Source of the DNA: JAZGER01 sp036480335
Lineage (GTDB): Bacteria; Pseudomonadota; Gammaproteobacteria; DSM-19610
Assembly: GCA_036480335.1 (NCBI GenBank)
Contig: JAZGGH010000066.1
Span: 1 to 52,477, forward strand
DNA: 52,477 nucleotides
Direction of reading: 5' to 3'
The translations under genes were made by a program, and so were the position numbers. The notes below the pieces were generated by a model. The model searched no databases and had not been told where the DNA came from. It saw only the letters and a program-made list of their open reading frames with translations. Position 1 is the stretch's first letter. Each line of letters begins with the position of its first letter. Shown piece by piece: positions 1 to 8,675 of the stretch.

Positions 1-126
1 GGTGCGTAGTAGAGGTTTCCGTAACAAGAAACGATTTGCCAATGCTATCTACTTCCACCTTGGAGGACTTAAACTCTATCCTGAGGGTATAAGATGAAAT
101 CTACCCACTCGATTTGGGGAAGAGCC
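1..126 (+). mobile_element. Right end of an ISL3-like insertion sequence
   Basis: The element enters from outside the window and ends at about position 126. Two things mark it: the C-terminal 31 codons of a transposase reading rightward (2-97), and a terminal-repeat-like sequence at 101-126 that begins GGCTCTTCCCC when read inward on the minus strand. ISL3-family ends commonly start with GGCTCTT or a close variant. Immediately beyond 126 the sequence is an ELWxxDGT repeat whose reading frame is broken by the element. The left end and target duplication are not visible, so family assignment rests on one end only. Confidence 0.6.
2..97 (+). CDS. Transposase, C-terminal fragment (ISL3-like), runs off the window
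   Basis: An open frame enters at the left edge and stops with TGA at 95-97. The 31 visible residues include SRGFRNKKRFANAIYFHLGG followed by LKLYPEGIR. ISL3-type transposases typically end with an ARGFRN...AIYFHLGGLDLYP-like tail, which is why I assign it so. The stop lies four bases before the terminal-repeat-like sequence at 101-126, as expected for an IS gene that fills its element. The catalytic DDE residues would lie outside the window. Its 3' end overlaps, on the opposite strand, the artificial tail of the adjacent ELW-repeat gene. Confidence 0.6.
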   Translation: MRSRGFRNKKRFANAIYFHLGGLKLYPEGIR

Positions 127-1535
127 AAATAGGTAATACCGTTTAATCTGGCAAAGTCAGAAGGAAAGCTGTGAGTATGGTCTTTACGAACATTGGCAAA
201 TTGCATTGCGTGCGTCCCGTCATATTTCCACAATTCCTCTCCGGTCTCATCATCGAATGCTGAAAAATACAAATCATCATCTGCAACAATAAAATTACGT
301 GGGATACTGCCACCTCTGCCCTGATTAATATCAGCAGCCAGACTCACACTGTTGCCATCATATTTCCAGAGCTCCTCACCGGAAATACCATTACCAGCAC
401 TGAAATAGAGGGTATTCCCAATCGCGACGATATTATGTTCTGCAGTGGCAGCGGGTAAATTGGTGACCGAACTGAGGTTAGTGCCATTGTATTTCCATAG
501 CCGAGACTTGCCACCATTCCAGGCTCTGAAGTACAAGGTATTACCTACAGTTATTAAATTATTCGGGTAACTGTCGCCAGGGCCTGAATTAATATCGGCT
601 ACCTGGCTGGTACTAGTACCATCGTATTTCCAAAGCTCATCACCGGAAGTACCATCATCCGCCCTGAAGTACAAGGCGTTCTCCATTGCTGTGAATTCTC
701 CCAGGGAACTGGAAATATTGCCTGGGTAGATATCGGTAACCAGACTGGTACTGTTGCCATCGTATTTCCAGAGCTCTTCACCTGTACTGCCATCATTAGC
801 ACTGAAAAACAATGTGTTTCCAAGGGGTATTAACCTCCTTGGAAAACTGCTGCTGTTACCTGGATTGATATCAGCTACCAGACTGGCATTAGTACTATCG
901 TATTTCCATAACTCTCTACCAAAATTGTCATCGCTAGCAGCGAAATATAAGGTGCTACCCAACGCAGTGATGTTCGAAGGGCCACTGCCTCCACTGCCTG
1001 GATTAATATCTGCAACAAGGCTGGCGTGAATTCCATCATATTTCCATAGTTCTTCACCTGTATTGCCATCATCAGCGCTGAAGTAGAGCATGCCGTTCAC
1101 AGCCGTTAAATTAGCTGGGCTACTACTTCCGCTGCCAGGATTAATATCGGCTACCAGGCTAACGCTAGTACCATCGTATTTCCATAACTCTATACCGGAA
1201 ACGCCATCATCCGCCCTGAAATACATAGCATTGCCCAGTGTGATAAAAATAGGGGCATTATGAACAGTGATATTTATTTGCCATACTTTTTCAACTTGCC
1301 ATGATGGCGATCCATCACTGGCCCACATCACTCTTTTTGCCTGCTGATTTTCAGCTTCGAAAAACACTACACCGTTAAATTCAAATATGTCGCTTGGATG
1401 AGAACCATTACGTTCAAATCGGGTTCCAATATCCCCCAGTAACGATGGATTCGCGGTGACGTTGACAGGCCACTGGAAAACCAGCAGCACTGCCAGAATT
1501 AACTGGAAAAGGCGAATTGATGTGTATTTCGACAT
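69..1535 (-). CDS. Secreted ELWxxDGT-repeat protein, 3' end truncated by an IS
   Basis: The 488-residue product has an N-terminal signal peptide (hydrophobic core LFQLILAVLLVFQ, likely cleavage at VTA|NP). Eight repeats of about 47 residues follow, each with a variant of ELWKYDG, an ADINPGS-like stretch and a YFSADDG-like strand. This matches the known ELWxxDGT repeat, thought to form beta-propeller-like blades in exported proteins. A GGAG ribosome site lies about 8 bases before the ATG. Compared with its relatives at 27327, 44272 and 49812 it lacks the SdrD-like, Ig-like and terminal domains. The last 15 or so codons (from ALPQIEW on) are read from the IS end, so the native 3' part is missing. 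Probably non-functional or a shortened secreted product; ligand and role unknown. Confidence 0.85.
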   Translation of the reverse strand: MSKYTSIRLFQLILAVLLVFQWPVNVTANPSLLGDIGTRFERNGSHPSDIFEFNGVVFFEAENQQAKRVMWASDGSPSWQVEKVWQINITVHNAPIFITLGNAMYFRADDGVSGIELWKYDGTSVSLVADINPGSGSSSPANLTAVNGMLYFSADDGNTGEELWKYDGIHASLVADINPGSGGSGPSNITALGSTLYFAASDDNFGRELWKYDSTNASLVADINPGNSSSFPRRLIPLGNTLFFSANDGSTGEELWKYDGNSTSLVTDIYPGNISSSLGEFTAMENALYFRADDGTSGDELWKYDGTSTSQVADINSGPGDSYPNNLITVGNTLYFRAWNGGKSRLWKYNGTNLSSVTNLPAATAEHNIVAIGNTLYFSAGNGISGEELWKYDGNSVSLAADINQGRGGSIPRNFIVADDDLYFSAFDDETGEELWKYDGTHAMQFANVRKDHTHSFPSDFARLNGITYLALPQIEWVDFILYPQDRV

Positions 1536-1709
1536 AGAGTTTCTCCGACTTATTAGATTATTTATATTCGCTTATTTTTTCTCTTTCATATTTTTTATTC
1601 TTATTTTAAAGAGATACTAGCATAGAAAAATCTGTCGCTCAATGGCGACAAACGATCATTTTTTTAGTCAGACTTGACACACTCTACATAAATCGTTTTA
1701 CTAAAAACC

Positions 1710-2249
1710 ATGATAAATTACGCCGGACAACATCTCTATATCCACAAGGCTGGGGGAACCTATACTCATCACGGCCTGGGTATTGATGGCGAGCAGGTTA
1801 TCCATTACTCGGGTCTGGCAAATAATCTGACCGATGAAGGCATTGTTGAAATTGTCAGCCTTGAAGATTTCCTGCAGGGTCAGCCACTACAGAAACGCAA
1901 TCACAAAAAGTCTTTATATAGCATTGATGAAGCCGTACAACGAGCATTATCGCGCCTCGGTGAAAAACACTATCATGTATTACACAATAACTGCGAGCAT
2001 TTTGTTAACTGGTGTCTAACTGGCCACCATAAAAGTAAACAGGCAAGAAATGCCGCACTGCTCTATTCAGCCAGTATCGGCATACGCACCCTGTCACGCG
2101 CAAAAAACCCGGCCAGTTTTATGCTTGGAGCTGCTGCCGGTTATGCCTATGTGAATTATCAGGGGCTTAAAAAACGACCCGATATGCATACACTGGAAGA
2201 AACATATCAACATTATCAGAATAAAAAACTTTCGGTCAACACAGATTAA
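1710..2249 (+). CDS. LRAT-domain (NlpC/P60-like papain fold) protein
   Basis: The 179-residue product carries the lecithin-retinol-acyltransferase-like signature: a first block with HKAGG and THHGLGI (His20/His21), a second His in VIHYSG (His32), and the NCEHFVNWC block with the candidate nucleophile Cys95. In this family His and Cys form a thiol acyltransferase or hydrolase site; bacterial members have no general assigned substrate. There is no clear signal peptide. A glycine/alanine-rich segment (about 138-147) could be a short membrane-associated helix. It lies 26 bp upstream of a DUF2059 gene on the same strand and may be co-transcribed. Domain assignment is firm; the reaction is unknown. 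Confidence 0.8.
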   Translation: MINYAGQHLYIHKAGGTYTHHGLGIDGEQVIHYSGLANNLTDEGIVEIVSLEDFLQGQPLQKRNHKKSLYSIDEAVQRALSRLGEKHYHVLHNNCEHFVNWCLTGHHKSKQARNAALLYSASIGIRTLSRAKNPASFMLGAAAGYAYVNYQGLKKRPDMHTLEETYQHYQNKKLSVNTD

Positions 2250-2275
2250 TCACAAGCACTGCTTAAGGAAATATC

Positions 2276-2792
2276 ATGAAATTCTTTATCTCACTAACTT
2301 TGTTAGTACTATCACTAACCACAAGCGGAGTGTTCGCCGATAACCTGCAACAAAAACCCGTCTATGAATTATTTGAAATCACTAATCTTTCACAATTAAC
2401 CAAACAAATGACGGATCAGGTGGAACAGCAGATGAAAACCATGGTACAGCAACAGCTTTCAGTCATGGATACAAAGGAAGACGTAAAGAAAATCACTAAC
2501 AAATATGTGGCAAAAATGGCAGATGTAATTGTACAGACTATGTCCTGGGAAAGAATGAAAGAGAAATATGCCGCCATTTATGAATCAGTACTCACAGATA
2601 ACGAAATCTTACAGCTTATTGATTTTCTATCGAACTGATCTCGGCCAGCTAATGCTCTCTAAAATGCCATTGCTGATGCAGGAATCCATGCTTCTCTCGC
2701 GGCAGGAAATACAGGCTATAATGCCCGAAATAAAGTCACTGACGGTAGAGATGGTAGAAGAACTGAAAGCGCGGAAAGGTTTGCAGCAGTAA
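2276..2792 (+). pseudogene. DUF2059 exported protein, broken by a single-base frameshift
   Basis: Frame one (2276-2638) encodes a signal peptide (MKFFISLTLLVLSLTTSGVF then A) and a helical region ending LQLIDFLSN-stop. A second frame continues the family pattern directly, as YRTDLGQLMLSKMPLLMQES through to ELKARKGLQQ (stop 2790-2792). Removing one base of the T run at 2623-2626 restores IDFYRTDLGQ, the usual DUF2059 motif, in one 171-residue protein. DUF2059 proteins are small periplasmic helical proteins of unknown function. The break may be a real mutation, a slippage site or a sequencing error in a short homopolymer. The partner LRAT gene lies 26 bp upstream. Confidence 0.8.
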
Positions 2793-2845
2793 TGATTTTC
2801 ATCCACCGTTTGTGTCATCAAGCCATCCCGGAATGCTTGCAGCAA

Positions 2846-4351
2846 TCAGAACTGACTGTGCTTTTTCACATAACCACCAATTCCAAAAATAACGATCAGG
2901 CATAATATCACTACTGGCCAGTTCCCAAAGTGAACATAAGGGGTTATCCCACCCATAGGTGTAATGGTTACCGGCAGTGCTTCTGCCTTGAACTGTTGAG
3001 TTCTGGCAATGACTCTACCCTTCTGGTCTATGCCTGCCGATATGCCTGTATTGGTTGATCGCAATAGATATCGGCCTGTTTCCAGTGCACGCATGCGCGC
3101 CATTTCAAGATGCTGGTGTGGGGCTAATGAATCTCCAAACCAGGCATCATTGCTGACATTGATCAGCCATGCAGCTTCGGGAAGGTCACGCAGCAATTGT
3201 TCGCCAAACGCAATTTCGTAACAGATGGATGAAGAAAATGGATAACCCGCAGCCGTCAATAATGGCTGATAGTGTCTGCCTGCAGAAAAATCTGCCTCGG
3301 GTATGGGTAAGAAGTTCAGAATAGTCACCAGCCAGTTTCGCAATGGCAAGTATTCGCCAAACGGTACCAGATGTTGTTTGAAGTATCGATGTTGAGGATC
3401 AGACAAGCTGATAACGGCGTTGTAGTATTTCCAGTCATTACGATCAAGCACCGGAATACCTGTTACCAGGGAAACATTTTTCTGCATCAATTCCTGACGC
3501 AACGGTTCAATAAAACTTTCTTCCACCTGATCATAGTAAGCAGGTATAGCTGTTTCCGGCCAAACGATCAGGCGGCTATTTTTTTGTGTTGCCGTTAACT
3601 CCAGATAATGCTGCAATGTTGCTTGTTGTTCTTCTATACGCCATTTCATATCTTGTGGAATATTGCCCTGGATGAGGCTTGCCTGGAATGGTTCGCCAAT
3701 GGGTGTACTCCATTCAATTTTCTGTAACTGCCAGCAAGATGCCCAGACAACTCCCAGCATAAACACAGAAAATAATTTCACCTTGTTACGTGAAACAAGG
3801 AATAGTGCCACTAGCCCGGAAACAAATAGCATCAACCAACTGGTTGCGTAAACTCCGCCTATCGGCGCACTGGCAGACAACCAGCTATCAATCTGGCTAT
3901 AGCCAAGATTCAACCAGGGAAAACCGGTAAACAACCAGCTACGTACCCATTCTGTCATTACCCAGATTGATGGATACAGTAATAGCATATCCAGCCCACG
4001 AGAGCGGGTACGAAATCTGGCACAGACCCAGGCAACCAGTGCCGTAAACAGGGAGATAAAAGCCACGAACACAAAGGTAACAAGTATCGCCAGGGGAAAA
4101 CTGGCATTGCCATATTCATGGATACTGATATGAATCCAGTTAACACCAACGCCAAACATCCCTAAACCAAAAAACCAGCCATACCAGGCAGCACGCCCTG
4201 GCTGCACATCACGAAGTAGCAGTAACCACAACGCCATGACGACAATGGGAACGACGAACAGGCCAAAGGGTGCAAAGCCCAAGGGCACCAATGCACCCAG
4301 AAAAAGGGACATGACTGCACTCAGCAGTTTATTACCGGAAAAACGTTTCAT
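2846..4351 (-). CDS. lnt: Apolipoprotein N-acyltransferase
   Basis: Lnt transfers an acyl chain from a phospholipid to the N-terminal diacylglyceryl-cysteine of lipoproteins in the inner membrane, the last step of lipoprotein maturation. The 501-residue product has about six N-terminal hydrophobic segments (residues 8-220), then a nitrilase-like periplasmic domain and a last membrane segment near 478-494. The triad is visible as Glu266 in WPETAIP, Lys325 in YFKQHLVPFGEY and Cys377 in SSICYEIAFGE, matching E267/K335/C387 of the E. coli enzyme. Length fits the family. It is the last gene of miaB-phoH-ybeY-corC-lnt, 28 bp after corC. Confidence 0.97.
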   Translation of the reverse strand: MKRFSGNKLLSAVMSLFLGALVPLGFAPFGLFVVPIVVMALWLLLLRDVQPGRAAWYGWFFGLGMFGVGVNWIHISIHEYGNASFPLAILVTFVFVAFISLFTALVAWVCARFRTRSRGLDMLLLYPSIWVMTEWVRSWLFTGFPWLNLGYSQIDSWLSASAPIGGVYATSWLMLFVSGLVALFLVSRNKVKLFSVFMLGVVWASCWQLQKIEWSTPIGEPFQASLIQGNIPQDMKWRIEEQQATLQHYLELTATQKNSRLIVWPETAIPAYYDQVEESFIEPLRQELMQKNVSLVTGIPVLDRNDWKYYNAVISLSDPQHRYFKQHLVPFGEYLPLRNWLVTILNFLPIPEADFSAGRHYQPLLTAAGYPFSSSICYEIAFGEQLLRDLPEAAWLINVSNDAWFGDSLAPHQHLEMARMRALETGRYLLRSTNTGISAGIDQKGRVIARTQQFKAEALPVTITPMGGITPYVHFGNWPVVILCLIVIFGIGGYVKKHSQF

Positions 4352-4379
4352 AAATGTTATTGTAATACTTCTTTATGGC

Positions 4380-5249
4380 TTACTGGGTAGATTGCTCGGC
4401 ATCCGATTTTACCGTGGTTGTCACCCGAATCAAATGCACTCGCCGATTACCGGCACTGAGAATGGTGAATGTCATATCATCAACAGTCAGGCTTTCACCA
4501 CGCTGTGGTAAATGTCCAAACCTGTGCACAATCAATCCACCCAGCGTGTCGAATTCGGTATCGCTGAAAAGGGTATTAAAATACTCGTTAAAATCTTCAA
4601 TCGGTGTTAATGCTTTCACGGTGTAATTCGAATCACTGAATTTCCGGATCAGGCTATCATCATCAATATCGTGTTCATCTTCTATATCACCGACAATCTG
4701 TTCGAGCACATCTTCAATCGTTACCATGCCCGCAACACCGCCGTATTCATCAACAACGATAGCTAGATGATTGCGTCGGGAGCGAAAATCCTTAAGCAGA
4801 ACATTCAGACGTTTACTCTCGGGAATAAAAACAGCCGGCCTGAGTATATCTCTCAACTCAAATTGCTCACGGCTTTTTTCAGAACAGAAACGCAACATAT
4901 CTTTGGCCAGCAAAACACCAATGATCTCATCCCGATTATCACCCACCACTGGAAAACGTGAGTGACCGGATTCAATGATCATCGACAGCAGACTTTCAGG
5001 TGCATCATCTCGATGCAGAATTGCCATCTGGGATCGCGGGATCATAATGTCTCTTACTTGCAGATCACCGACCTGCAATACGCCTTCCAGCATCCCCTGG
5101 GCTTCAATATCAAACAGGCCACGTTCCTGCACGCTGCGCAACCATAATACTAATTCTTCCCTGTCTTTAGGTTCACCGGACAGTTTCCGGCTAATGCGTT
5201 CCAGCCAGGAAATATGCCCATTACTCTTTTCAGATTGTTCCTCTTTCAT
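4380..5249 (-). CDS. corC: CorC-type CBS-domain protein (YbeX)
   Basis: This cytosolic protein has two CBS domains (about residues 66-190, including VRDIMIPRSQM, SGHSRFPVV and VVDEYGGVAGMVTIEDVLE) and a C-terminal CorC_HlyC domain (about 208-285, with GHLPQRGE). The family is linked to magnesium/cobalt efflux; in E. coli, ybeX has also been tied to ribosome metabolism, in keeping with its place after ybeZ-ybeY. I start at the ATG giving MKEEQSEK (289 aa), close to the E. coli length of 292, with GAAGAGTG just upstream. An in-frame ATG 39 bp further up is less likely. The gap to ybeY is 66 bp and to lnt 28 bp. Confidence 0.93.
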   Translation of the reverse strand: MKEEQSEKSNGHISWLERISRKLSGEPKDREELVLWLRSVQERGLFDIEAQGMLEGVLQVGDLQVRDIMIPRSQMAILHRDDAPESLLSMIIESGHSRFPVVGDNRDEIIGVLLAKDMLRFCSEKSREQFELRDILRPAVFIPESKRLNVLLKDFRSRRNHLAIVVDEYGGVAGMVTIEDVLEQIVGDIEDEHDIDDDSLIRKFSDSNYTVKALTPIEDFNEYFNTLFSDTEFDTLGGLIVHRFGHLPQRGESLTVDDMTFTILSAGNRRVHLIRVTTTVKSDAEQSTQ

Positions 5250-5315
5250 CTCACTCTTCGGGTTGCCAATAAAGAGAATGCAACCCATCAGATAACATTC
5301 TCTTTATTGCATCCA

Positions 5316-5780
5316 TCAGCGCTGCAGATAAGGATTGCCAACATTCAGTGTTGCCAATATATCTACCTCCCTGCTTTCCATTTTGTCTGCATCTGCAGTA
5401 TCAATATGATCATAACCCAGTAAATGCAATACACCGTGAACAACCATGTGCGACCAATGATCCAGTAGTGGCTTGCCCTGCTCAACAGCTTCCTGATCAA
5501 CCACAGGCGCGCAAATAACCAGATCACCCAGGTAATGCAAACCCACTTCAGGTGGTGCTTCAAACGGAAAAGACAACACATTGGTAGGCCGATCCCTGTG
5601 CCGGTATTCCCTGTTCAATGACTGACTTTCTTCTGTCTCGACAATTCTTACCACCATTTCATCATAGCGCTCATTTCCGACAAGCGCAGCTTCCACCCAC
5701 TGCTGAATACGCCCACCTGTCGGTAGATTTTCCGTTGCACAGGCTATCTGCACATCAACCTTGATCTTCAAAGCGCTCAT
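5316..5780 (-). CDS. ybeY: Endoribonuclease YbeY (rRNA maturation factor)
   Basis: YbeY is a zinc-dependent single-strand endoribonuclease needed for 16S rRNA 3' end maturation and 70S quality control. The signature H-G-x-L-H-x-L-G-Y-D-H is complete: HMVVHGVLHLLGYDH with His115, His119 and His125 as zinc ligands. PTNVLSFPFE (residues 65-74) is the usual substrate-groove strand. I place the start at the ATG at 5780 (MSALKIKV, 154 aa), which matches the E. coli N-terminus; this overlaps the end of phoH by 26 bp. A longer frame upstream has no family resemblance. Translational coupling with phoH is likely. Confidence 0.95.
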   Translation of the reverse strand: MSALKIKVDVQIACATENLPTGGRIQQWVEAALVGNERYDEMVVRIVETEESQSLNREYRHRDRPTNVLSFPFEAPPEVGLHYLGDLVICAPVVDQEAVEQGKPLLDHWSHMVVHGVLHLLGYDHIDTADADKMESREVDILATLNVGNPYLQR

Positions 5781-6726
5781 AGGCTTTAAGAATTTTTTGC
5801 ACCATCGGATGCCGTACAACATCTCTTGAATCAAAATGGGTAAAGCCGATTCCAGACACTTCAGACAACACACTGCTCGCCTGCTTTAGTCCGGAATAAA
5901 CACCTTTTGGCAAATCAATCTGGGTTACATCACCGGTGATCACCGCAGTCGATCCGAAGCCGATACGGGTGAGAAACATTTTCATCTGTTCGACAGTCGT
6001 ATTCTGTGCTTCATCAAGAATCACAAATGAATCATTGAGTGTCCGGCCACGCATAAATGCCAATGGCGCGACTTCGATGACACCACGCTCAATGTACTTA
6101 GCGACTCGTTCAAAACCAAACATTTCATAGAGTGCATCATAAAGTGGGCGTAGATAAGGATCGACTTTCTGGCTCAAATCGCCGGGTAGAAAACCCAATT
6201 TTTCACCCGCCTCAACAGCGGGTCTGACCAGCACCAGACGACGCACCTGTTCACGATGTAATGACTGCACCGCACAGGCAACCGCGAGATAGGTTTTTCC
6301 TGTGCCCGCTGGGCCAATGCCAAAATTGATATCGTGTTCGAGAATATTGCGCAGGTATTCATTTTGATGGGGGCCACGGCCTTTAATGGTACAGCGGTGT
6401 GCGTGGATAACAGGTGCTTGTTCCAGGTCATGCTTGCCAGTCTGCTGAGATTCCAGATCAGCCTGTTGTAGATGCATATGCACTTGATGAGGGGTGAGTC
6501 CCTGATGCGCAGTCGCTTCGTACAACTCCTTCAATACAGCAGCTGCGAGTTGAGGTATATCGTCTTTACCCACAATCTGAAACAGATTGCCACGCTGATG
6601 AATTTCTACGTGCAAACGCTGTTCAAGCTGACGCAGGTGTTCGTCAAGCTGGCCGCACAAGCTCGCCAGCCGCTTATTATCAGCCGGTTCGAGCGTCAGG
6701 GAATAAGGTTTGGGTTCCGGGTCCAA
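5755..6726 (-). CDS. ybeZ: PhoH-like ATPase (YbeZ)
   Basis: This 323-residue protein belongs to the PhoH family of P-loop ATPases related to superfamily 1 helicase cores. Walker A is GPAGTGKT at residues 138-145, and the Walker B-like FVILDEAQNT contains Asp238-Glu239. VRPAVEAGEKLGFLPGD (about 168-184) is another family hallmark. YbeZ acts with YbeY in rRNA handling, as shown by their fixed linkage and reported interaction. The gene starts 24 bp after miaB and overlaps ybeY by 26 bp. No missing motif is seen. Confidence 0.95.
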   Translation of the reverse strand: MDPEPKPYSLTLEPADNKRLASLCGQLDEHLRQLEQRLHVEIHQRGNLFQIVGKDDIPQLAAAVLKELYEATAHQGLTPHQVHMHLQQADLESQQTGKHDLEQAPVIHAHRCTIKGRGPHQNEYLRNILEHDINFGIGPAGTGKTYLAVACAVQSLHREQVRRLVLVRPAVEAGEKLGFLPGDLSQKVDPYLRPLYDALYEMFGFERVAKYIERGVIEVAPLAFMRGRTLNDSFVILDEAQNTTVEQMKMFLTRIGFGSTAVITGDVTQIDLPKGVYSGLKQASSVLSEVSGIGFTHFDSRDVVRHPMVQKILKAYERFEDQG

Positions 6727-6750
6727 GTCAGTATTATAATGGCGAGGCCT

Positions 6751-8118
6751 TCAGCCCCAGTTAGCCAGTTTATCGGCGATTTCACTGTCATCTGGAGCAA
6801 TGAACTCGCCACGAAGTGAGTTAGGCAGGGCTGCCGTAATGCTTACCCGGACAAAATGTCCGATCAGGGCAGAATCCGCACTAAAATTAACAACCCGGTT
6901 ATTTTCAGTTCGACCCGCCATTTCCTTCGGGTCTTTACGGGATGGTCCTTCCACCAATATCCGTTGTTCCGTCCCCACCAAGGAAGCACTGATATCGGCA
7001 GCCATTTTGTTAATGCGCTGCTGCAATCTGGCTAGTCGCTGTTTTTTGGTTTGCAACGATACATCATCAGGCAGATCAGAGGCAGGAGTGCCGGGGCGAC
7101 GACTGTAAATAAAACTGTATGACTGATCAAAACCGATATCTTCGATCAATTTCATAGTTTGCTCAAAGTCCTGCTCGCTTTCGCCAGGGAAGCCGATAAT
7201 AAAATCTGAAGACATACTGATATCTGATCTTGCCTTGCGTAGACGGCGGATAATTGATTTGTATTCCAGTGCGGTGTGATTGCGTTTCATCACAGCCAGC
7301 ACTCTGTCTGAACCACTTTGCACCGGTAAATGCAGATGACTGACCAGCTCCGGCACTTCCGCATATACCTGAATCAGGCTATCGCTCATTTCCACCGGGT
7401 GTGAGGTGGTATAACGGAGTCGGCCGATACCATCGACAGCAGCCACATAGGTTATCAACTGTGCCAGATCTGCAATCGAGCCATCATCCATAACGCCACG
7501 ATAGGCATTCACATTTTGGCCAAGCAAGTTAATTTCGCGGACGCCCTTAGCGGCAAGCCCAACACATTCCGCAATAATGTCATCAAAAGGTCGGCTAACT
7601 TCTTCTCCACGCGTATAAGGCACGACACAAAAACTGCAATATTTACTGCAGCCTTCCATGATGGAAACAAATGCAGTCGGACCCTCCACACGCGGTTCCG
7701 GCAGGTGATCAAATTTTTCAATTTCGGGAAAGGAAACATCAACAACCGTACCACGCTTACTGCGCACTTCATTCAGCATGGCGGGTAATCGGTGCAAGGT
7801 CTGGGGGCCAAAAACCATATCCACAAACGGAGCGCGAACACGTAAGGCATCGCCTTCCTGACTGGCGACACAGCCGCCAACCCCAATAACAACCTCGGGG
7901 CGTTTCAGTTTCAGCTCTCGCCACTGACCCAGCTGGGAAAAAACCTTTTCCTGCGCTTTTTCGCGTATTGAACAGGTATTCAATAGCAGAATATCCGCTT
8001 CCTCAGGATTATCTGTCAGGCTCAGGCCATGCGATTCAATCAGCACATCTCCCATACGAGAAGAATCGTACTCGTTCATCTGACAGCCGTGGGTTTTGAT
8101 AAAAAGCTTACCAGCCAT
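6751..8118 (-). CDS. miaB: tRNA-2-methylthio-N6-isopentenyladenosine-37 synthase MiaB
   Basis: MiaB is a radical-SAM methylthiotransferase that adds the 2-methylthio group to i6A37 of tRNAs reading UNN codons. Ligands of the auxiliary [4Fe-4S] cluster are visible as Cys12 (THGCQMNEYDS), Cys49 (NTCSIREKAQEK) and Cys83 (GGCVASQ). The radical-SAM triad is Cys157, Cys161 and Cys164 in EGCSKYCSFCVVPYTRG. A TRAM domain ends the protein (about 380-450). I start at the ATG giving MAGKLFIKTHG, 455 aa; the frame is open 51 codons further up but without family resemblance. First gene of the operon, about 80 bp from the 3' end of rnpB, so rnpB read-through could contribute to expression. Confidence 0.96.
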   Translation of the reverse strand: MAGKLFIKTHGCQMNEYDSSRMGDVLIESHGLSLTDNPEEADILLLNTCSIREKAQEKVFSQLGQWRELKLKRPEVVIGVGGCVASQEGDALRVRAPFVDMVFGPQTLHRLPAMLNEVRSKRGTVVDVSFPEIEKFDHLPEPRVEGPTAFVSIMEGCSKYCSFCVVPYTRGEEVSRPFDDIIAECVGLAAKGVREINLLGQNVNAYRGVMDDGSIADLAQLITYVAAVDGIGRLRYTTSHPVEMSDSLIQVYAEVPELVSHLHLPVQSGSDRVLAVMKRNHTALEYKSIIRRLRKARSDISMSSDFIIGFPGESEQDFEQTMKLIEDIGFDQSYSFIYSRRPGTPASDLPDDVSLQTKKQRLARLQQRINKMAADISASLVGTEQRILVEGPSRKDPKEMAGRTENNRVVNFSADSALIGHFVRVSITAALPNSLRGEFIAPDDSEIADKLANWG

Positions 8119-8200
8119 AGTTTTAATGATTTTGTAAATTATCCAAGGTACTCGAAAAACGGCTGAAAATCCAGTCCCGCCGCCTGATAAAAAATAAATT

Positions 8201-8547
8201 GAAGCTGACCGATAAGCCGGGTTCTGTCGTGGACAATCATTCATCTGGACACACGTCACCGTATGCCTCAAGCGACCTACCCGGGAACAGCGCGGGCCAC
8301 GCCAATGCTCCCCTATTTGGTCTTGCTCCGAGTGGGGTTTACCCTGCCACTGCTGTTACCAGCAGCGCGGTGCGCTCTTACCGCACCATTTCACCCTTAC
8401 CGATCATTCCGAAGAACAACAGGCGGTATATTTTCTGCGGCACTTTCCGTAGGCTCACGCCTCCCAGGCGTTACCTGGCACCCTGCCCTGTGGAGCCCGG
8501 ACTTTCCTCCGTGGTCTCACAACCACCGCGATTGCCTGGCCAGCTTC
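8201..8547 (-). ncRNA. rnpB: RNase P RNA (bacterial type A)
   Basis: Read on the minus strand, the RNA begins GAAGCTGGCCAGGCAATCGC and ends GCTTATCGGTCAGCTTC, and these two ends pair as helix P1. Just inside the 5' end is the nearly universal GAGGAAAGTCCGGGCTCC block (complement of about 8491-8508). The 3' region holds the matching CCAGATGAATGATTGTCC and the ACAGAACCCGGCTTATCGG stretch. The length of about 347 nt is a little shorter than the 377 nt of E. coli. It is the catalytic RNA that trims tRNA 5' ends. The ends given are estimates from P1. Confidence 0.96.
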
Positions 8548-8552
8548 AGTGT

Positions 8553-8582
8553 AAAGTATGACCGATAATTCAAGATAAACAA
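8553..8582 (-). promoter_or_regulatory. Candidate sigma70 promoter of rnpB
   Basis: On the minus strand a -35-like TTGTTT (8582-8577) and a -10-like TACTTT (8558-8553) are separated by 18 bp. The -10 hexamer ends 5 bases before the estimated first base of the RNase P RNA at 8547. Spacing and position fit; the hexamers are only moderate matches. Confidence 0.4.
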
Positions 8583-8675
8583 GTAGTCATGCAAACCTGA
8601 ATTGCTGATACAGATCAATATCTATTGTCATGTAACTCACTAGTGTATATTGATCGACTTTATGGAGAAATACTG

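Noticed and set aside
69..126. Native C-terminus ALPQIEWVDFILYPQDRV for the first ELW protein
   Set aside because: It is read antisense through a transposase tail and an IS end, so it is not original coding sequence.
599..1072. Open frames antisense and in alternative frames inside the ELW-repeat genes
   Set aside because: They arise from the periodic ~141-bp repeat and have no ribosome site or family resemblance.
2568..2792. Independent 74-aa gene after the DUF2059 frame
   Set aside because: Its first residues overlap the upstream frame and its sequence is the expected continuation of DUF2059.
8199..8568. Plus-strand open frames of 100-120 codons over 8199-8568
   Set aside because: The sequence is the complement of RNase P RNA, with the paired P1 ends and the conserved GAGGAAAGTCC block.
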